Part shown: positions 46,446 through 56,748 of the stretch, in pieces
Position numbering within the stretch: position 1 is the first letter of the stretch
How the letters are laid out: the number at the start of each line of letters is the position of its first letter
Source: Candidatus Fredericiella danica
GTDB taxonomy: Bacteria > Chloroflexota > Anaerolineae > Caldilineales > Caldilineaceae
Length of the DNA stretch: 64,000 bases
Direction: 5' to 3'
Assembly: GCA_016713335.1 (NCBI GenBank)
Contig: JADJPH010000020.1
Span: 1 to 64,000, forward strand
The notes under the pieces: model-generated
Told to the model about the DNA's origin: nothing
Seen by the model: only the letters and a program-made list of their open reading frames with translations
Databases searched by the model: none
Translations under genes and position numbers: made by a program

Positions 46446-48781
46446 TGCCGCGCTCCCTGTTGAGCCAGTGTGGCCTGATAGAGTTCCGCAAAGCTGCGCG
46501 CCATCTGCACGTAGGTAAAGCGCTCCAGCAGCCGCTGCCTTCCTGCAAGACCATAGTCATGCAGCAGACGCGGGTTGCGCAGTAGCTTCACAATTGCCTC
46601 GGCAAGTTGTGCTGGCGCCTCGGGATCGACGAGTAGACCGGTGACTCCGTTCTCCACCACCTCCGGCACGCCACCGGTGGTACAGCCGATGACGGCCTTG
46701 CCGTAATTCATCGCTTCGAGATAGATCAAGCCAAACGACTCGTAAAGGGATGGCGCCAAAAAGAGATCGCAGCGCTGATAGAGCGTTTGCAGTTCCTCTT
46801 CACTAACGGCGCCGGTGAACTGGACATTTGCCAATGCTGTAGGGTGCTCACGTGCGAAGTAGTCCGGGTACGAAAAGCCGGTGCGTGGCTGGAAACCATC
46901 CGCCACACTGTTGTCGGCGCCTGCGATGACAAAGTGAACACCGGGCAGATGTTGAAGCACGCGTGGAATGGCAGCAAACAAGTCGAGGATTCCTTTGCGC
47001 TTTTCGAGACGGCCCACATAGAGGATGGTGGCCTTTTCCAATGCTGCTGTAGGCGCAACGGGGCGCACTTCTGCTTCCGTCACCGGGATGATGCCATGCG
47101 GAATCACGCGATATGCCGGGACTTTGGGAAGATCAGACAGATGATAGACCGATTGGAGCGCCTTGACGGTGGCGTTTGAGTTGGGCGCCAGCGCAGCCGC
47201 GCGTGCAATGAGCGCCTGTTCTAGTTCGCCCACCGCACGGAAATCGTCATGCAAATTATGTTGCAATTCAGATACCTGACGCAGTGCGGTTTGTGGACGG
47301 ACGACGACGGGCAACAGGCCACTAGTGACCGTCACCAGGCCATCAAGACCCCAGACCGGCGAGTCCACAATTTCGATGCCGTCGTTTGCTTGCAGACGGA
47401 GCACCTTTTCATGGACAGAATGGCTGTAGTTCAGCAGTTGGTGCGTCTTGGGGAGCGTGCGATATTGCGGGTAGCGGATCCGTGACGCAGGAATGCGATG
47501 AAGATAGGCGCCGCCGGCGAAGACGGTCTGTTCACGGGCACCTTCGGCGACCACATGGATCGTATGGCCGAGTTCAAACAGTCCTTGGGCCATGAGCTGT
47601 GTGTGCCGCCCCACCCCCTCGGATTGGAGCGGGGGGTATGCCGCACTCAGCAGGCAAATTCGAAGCGGGGCCGTGGGAAAGGCAATTTGCGGAGTCGCAC
47701 CGGTCACAGGATCGAACGCGGTGCGGCTGGGGTTTCCGGCGGGAAACCGGACGACCTTTGGCGGCGCCTGCGCAGGCCCCTGGTCTGGGCTAGAGGGCTG
47801 GCCTCCAATGCCTGCAGCAACCGGCATCAGGCGCGGGGCGCCCCACAACCCGGCCGGAATGCCCGCTGCCCAGCCACGGGTTTCTCCTATCCACATCCTC
47901 ACGACCTGGCCTATCGAAAAAACACCCTGCTGGTGCTGTTGAACTCCCCAGAGAAAGCGCCCATGCATCAGGTAGAGGCAGCGCAACCCGATTTTGGACC
48001 AGTCTTCGCGGGTGCGGCGGCCATGCTGGAGTGTAAAATAGAGCGCGGCTTTGGTCAGGATCCACCACCGGGCAGTCTGCTTGTGCACCTCGCGATAGCG
48101 GCTTGATGCCGGCGCGTGGTAGACAACCGCCTCATGGACCGGTTGCACGAGTTTGCCGGCGGCCGCCAGGCGCAGACAGAGGTCGGTCTCGTCGTAGACC
48201 CATTCGTAGAATTCGTCAAAACCGCCGATGTCGAGCAACGCCTGGCGCCGCATGGCCATGTTTGTCCCCATCACCCGCGGTGCAAGCGCACGACCTAGCC
48301 GGGGTGAAGTCAGCCCCTGGAGCCAACTGTCGCGCACGTCGACGGCCTCGGCCAGGCTGCTGGCGACGCCTAATCTGAACTGTACTTCGGCATGGGGCGG
48401 GTCGATCCGAAAGACGGCGCCACCGGTGGCGTCGACCTGGGGGTCGACAAAGACCGCAGCGAGTTGCGCAAGCCAGTTCACGCTCGGGGAGGCATCGTCG
48501 TCGATAAAGGCCACGATCTCGCCCGTGGCGGCCTGAATGCCCAGGTTGCGTGAGTGACCGAGATTCGCCACCGGGCAGCGAATGACTCGGAGACGGTCGG
48601 CAAATGGCGCCAGCATGGCGAGTGTATCATCCTGGGTTGGGCCAACCACGACAATCACCTCGAAGTCGCGATAGCTTTGTTGTTCGAGGCCGCGCAACAG
48701 GGTGCGCAGTGGTCTAGCGCGATCGGTCGTGTTGATGACGACGGAAAAGGTGGGCACCGGCTTGAAATCAGGCGCAGTCAT
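46442..48781 (-). CDS. Bifunctional GT2-GT4 glycosyltransferase
   Basis: About 779 residues from the ATG at 48781 (MTAPDFKPVPTFSVVINTTD). The first 300 residues are a GT2 domain: VVIVVGPTQDD-like region, IVAFIDDDASPSVNWLAQL (DDD), EWVYDETDLCLRLAAAGKLV (the E/D motif). A linker of about 60 residues with PSSPDQGPAQAPPKV follows. The second half is a GT4 domain: ICLLSAAYPPLQSEGVGRHT, ILYVGRLEKRKGILDLFAAI, FLAPSLYESFGLIYLEAMNY and GGVPEVVENGVTGLLV. Fusion would place two sugars in sequence on one acceptor. The frame is intact. It overlaps the downstream gene by four bases. Confidence 0.88.
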   Translation of the reverse strand: MTAPDFKPVPTFSVVINTTDRARPLRTLLRGLEQQSYRDFEVIVVVGPTQDDTLAMLAPFADRLRVIRCPVANLGHSRNLGIQAATGEIVAFIDDDASPSVNWLAQLAAVFVDPQVDATGGAVFRIDPPHAEVQFRLGVASSLAEAVDVRDSWLQGLTSPRLGRALAPRVMGTNMAMRRQALLDIGGFDEFYEWVYDETDLCLRLAAAGKLVQPVHEAVVYHAPASSRYREVHKQTARWWILTKAALYFTLQHGRRTREDWSKIGLRCLYLMHGRFLWGVQQHQQGVFSIGQVVRMWIGETRGWAAGIPAGLWGAPRLMPVAAGIGGQPSSPDQGPAQAPPKVVRFPAGNPSRTAFDPVTGATPQIAFPTAPLRICLLSAAYPPLQSEGVGRHTQLMAQGLFELGHTIHVVAEGAREQTVFAGGAYLHRIPASRIRYPQYRTLPKTHQLLNYSHSVHEKVLRLQANDGIEIVDSPVWGLDGLVTVTSGLLPVVVRPQTALRQVSELQHNLHDDFRAVGELEQALIARAAALAPNSNATVKALQSVYHLSDLPKVPAYRVIPHGIIPVTEAEVRPVAPTAALEKATILYVGRLEKRKGILDLFAAIPRVLQHLPGVHFVIAGADNSVADGFQPRTGFSYPDYFAREHPTALANVQFTGAVSEEELQTLYQRCDLFLAPSLYESFGLIYLEAMNYGKAVIGCTTGGVPEVVENGVTGLLVDPEAPAQLAEAIVKLLRNPRLLHDYGLAGRQRLLERFTYVQMARSFAELYQATLAQQGARQ

Positions 48782-49949
48782 ATGCCGACAGCCACTCCAA
48801 GAGGCGCGTGCGTCCGCCAATGCCGCGGCGATGGCTGGCCCGCCGGGTGAGATCTGTCCCTGCCACGCGGTCCATCGCTGGAAGAAGGTATTGGTCTACC
48901 ATCCTTGACCAGGGCGCGTCCGGATACGAATTCGCCATCAATGTCTGCGCAACGCCGAAAGCGTCGCGTTGCAGGGCTGCGAAGCCTTCCGCAACGATCC
49001 GGTCGCGTACAGGATCTGCGGGCTCCGGTAAATCGCCTTGCCGCCGGGCCAGAATATTGTCCAGGTTGCGCAGCGTGGTGCGTGCGCCGATGATGCGCGC
49101 CGCGGCAAGAAAGGGTGACATTTCGGCCTGGGCCGCTGCCGTCTCTGCGGGGAAGAATGCCAGCAACTCGTCGCGCGTCATTTGCTTGGCGACGAATCGA
49201 TACCGCATCCGGGTATGGTTGGCCCAATAGAGCAATGGGTCCCGGTCCCATTCACGACTGCTGGCGAGATGGGTGGCCATTGCGTCGGGGGTGACCACGA
49301 TCTCCCACCCATGTTGCCGGGCGCGCCGGCAATAGTCTGTCTCCTCGTAATAGGCTGGATAGAAACCCTCATCGAATTCGCCGATGGCCGGCCATGCCGT
49401 CCGGCGCATGGCAAAGACTGCACCCGTGACATAGTCGACCGGGGTTGTTTGCTCTGGGACCTGCAACAGGTGCCGCCCAACTGCCAACGGCATCTCCAAC
49501 CGCGCGCCTGCGTGTTCGACGGCGCCGGCTGCGCTGTAGATGACGCAGCCGGCGATTGCGATCCGTTCATCCAGGGCTAGTGCAGCGATGAGCCCGTCCA
49601 GCCAGCCGGGATGCACAATGCAGTCTTGATTCAGCAACACCAGCACGTCACCGGTTGCGGCTCGCAACCCGGCGTTGACGCCGCCGGCAAAGCCCAGATT
49701 AACTGGTTCGCGTAGGAGTTGCACATCCTCAAAGTGGTGGGTGACAAGCGCCGCACTCGCATCGGGCGATGCATTGTCGACGCAGATCACTTCGGCAAGG
49801 TGCGCCCCGCTATGGGTGGTGACGGCTGCAAGGCAGGAAAGGATCACGGATTCACCCCGCCAGAGCGGAATGATGACCGATACCTGCGGCGATACCTTTG
49901 TTGTCGGTGTAGCTTCTGGGTCGACGCGGCCAGATGAATGCATGTCCAT
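48768..49949 (-). CDS. Family-2 glycosyltransferase
   Basis: About 393 residues. QVSVIIPLWRGESVILSCLA opens the GT2 fold; ICVDNASPDAS, LVLLNQDCIVHPGWL (the DXD equivalent) and FYPAYYEETDYCRRARQHGW (ETD motif) follow. The C-terminal 130 residues are helical (TRDELLAFFPAETAAAQAEM). The start is taken at 49949 (MDMHSSGRVDPE). The frame stays open to 50576 but that would cross the divergent gene, so the longer reading is rejected. It ends 14 bases inside the next gene. It heads the minus-strand glycan run. Confidence 0.86.
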   Translation of the reverse strand: MDMHSSGRVDPEATPTTKVSPQVSVIIPLWRGESVILSCLAAVTTHSGAHLAEVICVDNASPDASAALVTHHFEDVQLLREPVNLGFAGGVNAGLRAATGDVLVLLNQDCIVHPGWLDGLIAALALDERIAIAGCVIYSAAGAVEHAGARLEMPLAVGRHLLQVPEQTTPVDYVTGAVFAMRRTAWPAIGEFDEGFYPAYYEETDYCRRARQHGWEIVVTPDAMATHLASSREWDRDPLLYWANHTRMRYRFVAKQMTRDELLAFFPAETAAAQAEMSPFLAAARIIGARTTLRNLDNILARRQGDLPEPADPVRDRIVAEGFAALQRDAFGVAQTLMANSYPDAPWSRMVDQYLLPAMDRVAGTDLTRRASHRRGIGGRTRLLEWLSAYDCA

Positions 49950-50102
49950 CACCGCTATCCTAACCGCGTCGCCATGCCCATGCAAGCCTGCCGGTCTATC
50001 ATGGTGGATTTCACATTGCCCTTCCACGCGCGCGGTGCGTGATTTGCGACGGCCTGTCACGTCCGCTAAAATGCAACTTTGGGTTTGGGGGTTTGGACCG
50101 GC

Positions 50103-51410
50103 ATGCAAGAACACAAACAACTGGCGAGTGAAGCTTCCAACGGGGCAATTGCCACGCGCGATGCAAAACCGAGCCGTCAATACCGTGTATTGATGGTGGC
50201 GCCGACCAGTTTCTTCGCAGACTACGGGTGCCATGTGCGCATCCTGGAAGAAGCGCGTGTCCTGCAACGGTTGGGCCACCAGGTCACCATTGTGACCTAT
50301 CGCAACGGGCGCGATCTCCCCGATCTCGACATACGCCGCACGCTCCCAATCCCCTGGCGCCAGCACTACGAAGTAGGCTCCAGCCGCCACAAAATTGTAT
50401 TCGATGCGCTTCTTGGGGCGAAGACGCTCCAACTGCTGGCGCGCCGGCGCTTCGATGTCATCCATGCTCACTTGCACGAAGGTGCGCTGATCGCACAGGT
50501 CTTGGGCGGACTGTTCCGGATCCCTGTGCTCTTTGACTTTCAGGGTAGCCTGACGGAGGAGATGATCGATCATCATTTCTTGACCCGTGCCGGCCGGCCC
50601 TATCGATGGCTTCGCCGGTTGGAAGAGCGGATCGACCGGGCTGCGCCGATCATTTTCACCAGTTCTTCAAACGCAGAGAATGTACTTACGGGTGAATTTG
50701 GCTGTGAGCCGGAACGAATTCGCCCGCTCCCTGATTGCGTCAACACCCAGGAGTTTCGCCCGGCAACTTCATTCGATCCCGCGGAACTGGCGGCGCTGCG
50801 CCAGCGTTTAGGAGTGCCAGCCGGCGCGCGGGTCGTGGTCTATTTGGGTTTGCTTGCGGAGTACCAGGGTACACCCCACCTTCTGCAGGCGATGCAGCGT
50901 ATCAAAACCACTCATCCAGACGTCTACTTATTGATGATGGGATTTCCCGGCGTCGACTTTTACGCGGCGCGTGCCCAGGCGCTGGGGGTGGAAGATCGGG
51001 TCATTTTTACAGGACGAGTGTTTTATGAGCAGGCGCCACTCCACCTTGCATTGGGTGACGTGGCGGTGGCGCCAAAATTGAGTCTGACCGAGAGCGCGGG
51101 CAAGCTGCTGAACTATATGGCTGCTGCGCTGCCTACCATCGCTTTTGACACCCCGGTGGCGCGCGAGTATCTGGGGGCGCACGGGGTCTTCGCAGAACGC
51201 GGCAGTGTTGACAGTCTGGCTGCCAAGCTGGCCGACCTCATTGACAACAAGTCACTGGCTACCGTGCTGGGCGACCGCCTGCGACAGCGTGCTGTTGAGC
51301 ACTTTGAGTGGCAGCGCGCCGGACTCCAGATCGTCGACGCATACGATGAACTTGTGGAACGCCCATCCCGGCGGCGCCAGGCGGTAGCGCCGCCGGTGCC
51401 ACAAGAGTAG
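50103..51410 (+). CDS. Family-4 glycosyltransferase
   Basis: About 435 residues, intact. RVLMVAPTSFFADYGCHVRIL opens the acceptor domain, with FDVIHAHLHEGALIAQVLGG and VLFDFQGSLTEEMID. The donor domain has VVVYLGLLAEYQGTPHLLQA, VYLLMMGFPGVDF and VAVAPKLSLTESAGKLLNYMAAA, a Lys-Glu version of the nucleotide-sugar site. LPTIAFDTPVAREYLGAHGV ends the fold. It starts 153 bp from the divergent GT2, so the two runs of the locus share a promoter region near 49950-50100. The start at 50103 (MQEHKQL) is preferred to 50079. Confidence 0.87.
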   Translation: MQEHKQLASEASNGAIATRDAKPSRQYRVLMVAPTSFFADYGCHVRILEEARVLQRLGHQVTIVTYRNGRDLPDLDIRRTLPIPWRQHYEVGSSRHKIVFDALLGAKTLQLLARRRFDVIHAHLHEGALIAQVLGGLFRIPVLFDFQGSLTEEMIDHHFLTRAGRPYRWLRRLEERIDRAAPIIFTSSSNAENVLTGEFGCEPERIRPLPDCVNTQEFRPATSFDPAELAALRQRLGVPAGARVVVYLGLLAEYQGTPHLLQAMQRIKTTHPDVYLLMMGFPGVDFYAARAQALGVEDRVIFTGRVFYEQAPLHLALGDVAVAPKLSLTESAGKLLNYMAAALPTIAFDTPVAREYLGAHGVFAERGSVDSLAAKLADLIDNKSLATVLGDRLRQRAVEHFEWQRAGLQIVDAYDELVERPSRRRQAVAPPVPQE

Positions 51411-51527
51411 ACAACGCAGCCGTTGAGGTCGATCGTGAAGTGCGTGGGTGGGGAAAAAGACACCTCATCCGTCTTGCGCGCAGGAATCTACTGCGCATAG
51501 GCGATTGTGTACTATAAGGAGCACACA

Positions 51528-52663
51528 ATGAAGCAGGTTCAACCTTTGAAGGTCATCTCCTGTGGTCTTCTCGTTGCCTTATTGCTGACCCTGTGGCCGG
51601 CGCAGATGGTGCGCGGGGCGGACGAGGCGGTGGATGCCGGCAAGTTCACACAATACAACGTGCAGGGGAGCCCCAAGAATCTTTTCCTTGAGACAGATAA
51701 CCGGATCTGGTTCACGCTCCCCGCGGCGAATAAGATCGGTCTGCTGACGGGTGTCGCTGTGAATGCTGCCAGCGCTGATGCCCCGGCATTGCAGTACTTT
51801 GACACCGGCGCCGGCACCACGCCCTACGATCTCGTCTACTACGATGGATTTATCTGGTTCACGTTGCTGGGCTCGAATCAGATCGGGCGTCTTAATCCGG
51901 CCAACGGCGTGATCAAGACTTATAACATCCCAACTGCCAACAGCGAGCCGACCGGCATCACTACGGGTGGGGGTACATCTGGTTCGTAGAGCGCAAGGGG
52001 GACAATCTCGGCAGGTTGACTCCAGGGACAGGCGCCATCGCCGAGTATACGGACAAGAACAACACCGATGGCAATCTGGTCGACATGACCGGCGCAGAAC
52101 TGGAAGACATTGCCTGGTCGGCCTATGGCCCCTGGTTCACGGGTCCAAAGTTCAAGACCTCAGTCGCTTACTACAAATACACTTCGAGCGCGGCGAACAA
52201 GTTTACCGGGGCGCCGGCCGGTAGCGGCTCGAATCCAACGCAGATCGTGACGGATGGGAGCACCACCGCCTTTCTTGCCGCGCGTGGTTTCAATCAGTTA
52301 GGGCGCTTTGACCCTGCCACGATGACGATCTGGTCGTTCTGCCGGTTGCCGGCGGTGCCGGACGCGACGAACGGCATCACCGGGATCTCGCTGCGTATCA
52401 ATGCGCAGGGCACGCGTGAGATCTGGTTTACGCAGCCATCGGCCAATCAGGTCGGGCGCCAGTTGGTGGCTGCCAGCGGGAAATGTATGGGACAGATGGT
52501 GGCGCCGCTCCCAGTTGCTGCCAGTGCACCATGGGGAGTGACGTCGGATAGCGCCGGCAATGGCTGGTTCGCCGCCAGCGGCGCCAATCAGATCGTCGTC
52601 TGGCGCGCACCCTATTTTGATCGGGTGTTGAACGTGTCGTGGCTTGCACGCAATAATCTATAG
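51528..52663 (+). CDS. Secreted Vgb-like beta-propeller protein, one frameshift
   Basis: A signal peptide (LKVISCGLLVALLLTLWPAQM) follows the ATG at 51528, which has AAGGAG seven bases upstream. Repeats of the form IWFTLPAANKIGLL, IWFTLLGSNQIGRLNP, IWFVERKGDNLGRLTPGTG and IWFTQPSANQVGRQ are the blades of a virginiamycin B lyase-type/NHL propeller. One G missing in the G run at 51969-51973 breaks the frame; adding it joins the two parts into about 378 residues. The location among glycan genes and secretion argue for a surface-binding or polysaccharide role rather than antibiotic resistance. Confidence 0.78.
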
Positions 52664-52678
52664 CGGCTCGGAGGTGGC

Positions 52679-54211
52679 ATGAATCGACGGTATCTGGGGA
52701 TCAATGGTAATACGTGGAGACGCGCTGCGCATCGTGGCGCGTCATCGGTTGGATTGTTTGTGCTGGTGTGCGCCCTCTTGATCAGCGGCGTGCTGCCCGT
52801 TTCGGCGGATCCGGATGCGCCATCGCGCATTTATGCGCCGCAGGTGTTGAGTTTCAAGTGCAACCTCATGCGTACGAAGACGCTGATGGGGCTGCAGGTG
52901 TATGGGGTGACCGGCAGCAAGAATCCGTACTATAAGGATATGATGGACAGTGGCGCCAGTTGGGTGCGCGTCGACCTTTCGTGGGCCGAAACTGAACCCA
53001 CCAACACCACCCCAAAGGACTACGAGTGGTCGCATGCGGACAAAGTGGTGACGCTTGCGGTCGAACAATGCATCCCGATCGTCCTGACCGTTGGGACAAA
53101 CCCGAGTTGGGCGGCGGATCAGGTGGCCGGTCCGCTCAAGGTCAGCAACGCGGAAATGGCGCAGTTTGTGGGCGCCCTGGTCGAACGTTATGACGGGGAT
53201 GGCATCGACGATGCGCCCGGCGCACCCAGGGTGTTTGATTTCGAGTTCTACAATGAACCTGATCAGGGACCCGTCGGGACGTACGAACGGTGGGGCCTCT
53301 ATGGCGCGCAGTATGCGGCGATGTTGAAGGCTGTGTATCCAGCCGTAAAAGCTGCCAACCCGAAAGCGCAGGTGATCTTCGGAGGCCTCGCCTATGATTT
53401 CTTTACGGACCAGTCGGAGGACCCGGCGAATAACGGTCCCTTCGTGCGCAAGTTTCTGGATGATGTGCTAAAAGCAGGGGCCGGGCCGTATTTTGATGTG
53501 ATGAACTTTCACTTCTATCCCCTGTTCGGCGGTTACTGGACGGACGATTTCCCGAAGGACGGTCCAGGGCTGGTCGAGAAGACGGAGGCAATTCGGGCGG
53601 TCATGGCCAAATATGGCGTCACCAAGCCTGTGATCATCACCGAAATGGGGTGGCATAACAACGAAAGTGCGGGGGTGCCGCATGGCAGCGACAAACTGCA
53701 GGTGCGGTATGTCGTGCAACTCTATGTGCAGGCGTTTGCCACCGATATCAAGGCTGCGGCGTGGTGGCCGCTTGGCGACGCTGGTGACCCTTACATCTAT
53801 AACAGCGGGTTGGTCACCAACTACGAACTTGGCGCCCCCCAGCGTAAAAAAGCTTACGCTGCGTACCAGGTCTTCGTGCAGCGGATGGGCAGTGTCGAGT
53901 TTGTCAAAGAAGTCAAGAATAGCGACGACATCAAGGCTTATCGGTTTTATGACAAGGCCAATCAGCGCACCATGTACGTTGCGTGGACAAACCCGCGCGA
54001 CAATACGAATGTGTGGGGTACGCCAACCAAGCCATACGTGGACACCACGCGCACGACGGTTGTTGAGTTACCGGGCCGCAAAGTCACCGTTTATGATGCT
54101 TATTGGAACAAGGTCGCAACGGTCAGTGATGGCGATGACGGCAAAGTGAACGGCAATGTACGCCCAACGATCAATGGTGACCCAAGATATATTGTTGTAG
54201 AGGAGCCATGA
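52679..54211 (+). CDS. Secreted GH-A clan glycoside hydrolase-like protein (GH39/GH5-like)
   Basis: 510 residues, intact, with a signal peptide (SVGLFVLVCALLISGVLPVSA). The TIM-barrel pattern has WVRVDLSWAETEP, the acid/base Glu193 in FEFYNEPDQGP and the nucleophile Glu322 in VIITEMGWHNNES, the strand-4 and strand-7 positions of clan GH-A. FDVMNFHFYPLFGGYW lies between. A C-terminal beta domain (YVAWTNPRDNTNVWG, TVVELPGRKVTVYDAYW) follows, as in GH39. PslG of Pseudomonas, which trims an exopolysaccharide from within its own synthesis locus, is a possible functional parallel, inferred from context. It lies 15 bp after the beta-propeller gene. Confidence 0.8.
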   Translation: MNRRYLGINGNTWRRAAHRGASSVGLFVLVCALLISGVLPVSADPDAPSRIYAPQVLSFKCNLMRTKTLMGLQVYGVTGSKNPYYKDMMDSGASWVRVDLSWAETEPTNTTPKDYEWSHADKVVTLAVEQCIPIVLTVGTNPSWAADQVAGPLKVSNAEMAQFVGALVERYDGDGIDDAPGAPRVFDFEFYNEPDQGPVGTYERWGLYGAQYAAMLKAVYPAVKAANPKAQVIFGGLAYDFFTDQSEDPANNGPFVRKFLDDVLKAGAGPYFDVMNFHFYPLFGGYWTDDFPKDGPGLVEKTEAIRAVMAKYGVTKPVIITEMGWHNNESAGVPHGSDKLQVRYVVQLYVQAFATDIKAAAWWPLGDAGDPYIYNSGLVTNYELGAPQRKKAYAAYQVFVQRMGSVEFVKEVKNSDDIKAYRFYDKANQRTMYVAWTNPRDNTNVWGTPTKPYVDTTRTTVVELPGRKVTVYDAYWNKVATVSDGDDGKVNGNVRPTINGDPRYIVVEEP

Positions 54212-55769
54212 AGCAACTACGACCTTCGTGTTTGTCTGCCCTGCCTTCGATCCGGCGCGCTATTTGGGCGCCGGCTGCAGGCGCCATCACTGCACTTGTC
54301 TTGATGCTGCCCACGATTGCGTACGGCCAGGACACCACACCGGCTACGGTTGACGCCACCACACCGTTGTGCCGGTTGGGCGTCAACGCCGCAAGCGATC
54401 CCATTGAGAAGTTCGACATTGCTCAGTTGCGCACCGGCTTCTATATCGACTATTCAGCGGATGCGTCGCCGGTGCATCCCAATGGCGCCGAGTATATGCC
54501 CATCATTGGGCTGGAGCAGATTCAGCGCGGCAAGGACGATTACGCCTATCATCCCAATGGGGCTGCGCTTGATGCCGCAATCGCGGCCAATCTCGGCGCC
54601 ACCTGGATCATTGGCAACGAACCGGACCGGCGCTACTATCAGAATGACATGGAACCGGCGGCCTATGCCCGCGCCTACCATGACCTCTACCGGTTGCTCA
54701 AGTCGAAGGATCCGAATGCAACCGTGCTTGCGGGGGCCATTGTCCAACCGACCCCGTTGCGCCTGCAGTATCTCGATCTGGTGCTGCGCGCCTATGTCGC
54801 AAAGTATCGTGAGCCAATGCCCGTCGACGGCTGGGCAATTCATAACTTTATCTTGAATGAGCGAAGCTGTGAGTACTATCTGGATCCGGCGCATCGGCCA
54901 CCAGATTATGACGGACCCGAGCCTTATAACGGCGCCTACGTTTGCTGGGGGCGGACATTCCCCCCGGCGTCAGCGCCACAGATGGACTGGTGATCCATCT
55001 GAATGAACTTGACAAGACCGGCGACATCAATTTCTTCAAAGATCAAATCGTGCGGTTTCGCCAGTGGATGGCCGACCGCGGTTATGCCAACAAGCCTTTG
55101 TTTGTCACTGAATTCGGGATCCTGATGCCCGAAGATCGTGGGTTTCCGCCCGCGCGCGTAAGCCAATATCTGAGCGACAGTTTCAGTTACTTACTGACTG
55201 CCACCGATCCGCGTCTGGGGTTTTCTGCAGATGGGCGGCGTTTGGTGCAGCGCTTTGCGTGGTATAGCACGTACGACGCAACCCACAATGGGAGCCTTTT
55301 CCAAAGCGCAAGCCCGTCTGGCGCGGGGGGACCCTATGTGCTCTCGTCGATCGGGCAAACCTTTAAGGATGTCGCCGCTGCACAAGCTTTGACGCAGTCT
55401 CCGCAGTTGATGTCGCTTGAGCTTGAACCGGGCGCACCATTGGCCGTGGACGGAAAAACGAACTTTACCCTGAAGGCGACCGTTGGGAATTCCGGTAGTG
55501 CCTTGACCCCTGTCAACGTGACCGTCCGTTTCTACTTGGGGGATCCGGCGGCCGGTGGCGTCAAGATCGGGAACGATCAGGTTGTGCAGGTCTCCGGTTG
55601 TGGCGACACCGCCGTAGCAACGGTGCTCTGGAAAGACGTGAACCCATCGGAAAGCGGCAAACGCGTCTACGCCGAGATGGTCTACAGTGGGCAGACCACC
55701 AAGACCTACCAGTCGCTCTTCTTTGCCACCACACGCCTGTATCTGGGCGAAGTGTTCCGCGTGCCATAA
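54208..55769 (+). CDS. Second secreted GH-A clan-like protein, one frameshift
   Basis: About 520 residues once joined, with a signal peptide (AGAITALVLMLPTIAYG). The barrel has ATWIIGNEPDRRYYQND with Glu138 as candidate acid/base, VDGWAIHNFILNERS, and PLFVTEFGILMPEDRG with the candidate nucleophile. One G missing in the run at 54947-54951 breaks the frame. The last 120 residues (ALTPVNVTVRFYLGDPAAGG) form a CARDB-like beta-sandwich. The start overlaps the stop of the first hydrolase by four bases, so the pair is co-translated. Similarity to the first protein is at the motif level only. Confidence 0.75.
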
Positions 55770-55851
55770 GGATCAGGGGAATGGCAGTTTGTGACGCATT
55801 CTGCACCGGCGCAATTGCCATTCCTTCTCCCCTCTGCTATCCTGTTCTGCT

Positions 55852-56706
55852 GTGCAAACGACGTCCTCTGCTTCCACCCGTGCGCCTCGCCTTTCGATGT
55901 GGGCGCGACTGCGTGAAATCTGGCGCTATCGAGAACTGATTCGAAATCTAGTCGTCAGTGAGCTCAAGACGCGCTACAAGAACAGCGTATTTGGCTTCTT
56001 TTGGAGCCTGCTCAATCCGCTGGGCATGATGCTTGTCTTCACCTTTGTCTTTGGTTTTCTGACGCCCAACGTTCAAATTGAGCGGTATCCCCTCTTTCTG
56101 TTGACGGGTCTCCTGCCCTGGAACTATTTCTCGGCCAGTGTCCAGGGCGGTCTTCATAGCGTGGTCGCCAATAGCAACCTGGTGAAGAAGGTCTATTTCC
56201 CGCGGGGCGTCCTGCCGATTGCCACGGTCTTAAGCCAGCTTATCAACTTTCTGTTGGCCTTCATCGTGCTCTTTGGGGCATTGTTGATCTTCCAGCGGCA
56301 ATTTAGCCCGTGGCTGTGGACCTTGCCGTTTGTGATCCTGATTCAGACGGTCTTCACGATTGGCGTGGCATTAACGCTGAGCACGCTGAATGTCTTTTAC
56401 CGTGATACCGCCATGATCATGGATGTCGTGATGCTGGGCTGGTTCTTTCTGACGCCGGTATTTTATTCGGCGGGGATCCTACCGAACTCGGTCACGATCG
56501 CCGGTATCACGTTTGATCCCCAGCGTCTCCTCTACATCGTCAATCCGATGGCCTCCTTGATCAACATCTATCGCGATTTGCTCTACTGGGGATATCGCAC
56601 GGATATCGACTTTTTTGTGCGCACTGCGATCACCGCGCTGTTGGTTTTCGGCTTTGGGTTCTGGTTCTTTGTTCGCTACAGTGAGCGCTTTGGTGAGGAA
56701 CTGTAA
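55852..56706 (+). CDS. wzm: ABC-2-type polysaccharide export permease (Wzm-like)
   Basis: About 284 residues from a GTG at 55852; an ATG at 55897 is also possible. The amphipathic start (WRYRELIRNLVVSELKTRYK) and NSVFGFFWSLLNPLGMMLVF are the ABC-2 membrane signature of Wzm/TagG permeases. Six helices follow, with LPWNYFSASVQGGLHSVVAN, YFPRGVLPIATVLSQLI and FFLTPVFYSAGILP. It exports a finished polymer on a lipid carrier across the cytoplasmic membrane together with the ATPase downstream. The gene is intact. Confidence 0.9.
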   Translation: MQTTSSASTRAPRLSMWARLREIWRYRELIRNLVVSELKTRYKNSVFGFFWSLLNPLGMMLVFTFVFGFLTPNVQIERYPLFLLTGLLPWNYFSASVQGGLHSVVANSNLVKKVYFPRGVLPIATVLSQLINFLLAFIVLFGALLIFQRQFSPWLWTLPFVILIQTVFTIGVALTLSTLNVFYRDTAMIMDVVMLGWFFLTPVFYSAGILPNSVTIAGITFDPQRLLYIVNPMASLINIYRDLLYWGYRTDIDFFVRTAITALLVFGFGFWFFVRYSERFGEEL

Positions 56707-56748
56707 TGCGAGGCGCCCAGTTTGTAGTTGCCGCAGGATGGAATTGAA

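Noticed and set aside
49950..50576. N-terminal extension of the GT2 gene to a 602-residue protein
   Set aside because: The extra part runs antisense through a conserved GT4 gene and has no glycosyltransferase features.
51528..52663. Streptogramin resistance gene
   Set aside because: Only the propeller repeat pattern matches; the protein is secreted and lies in a polysaccharide locus.
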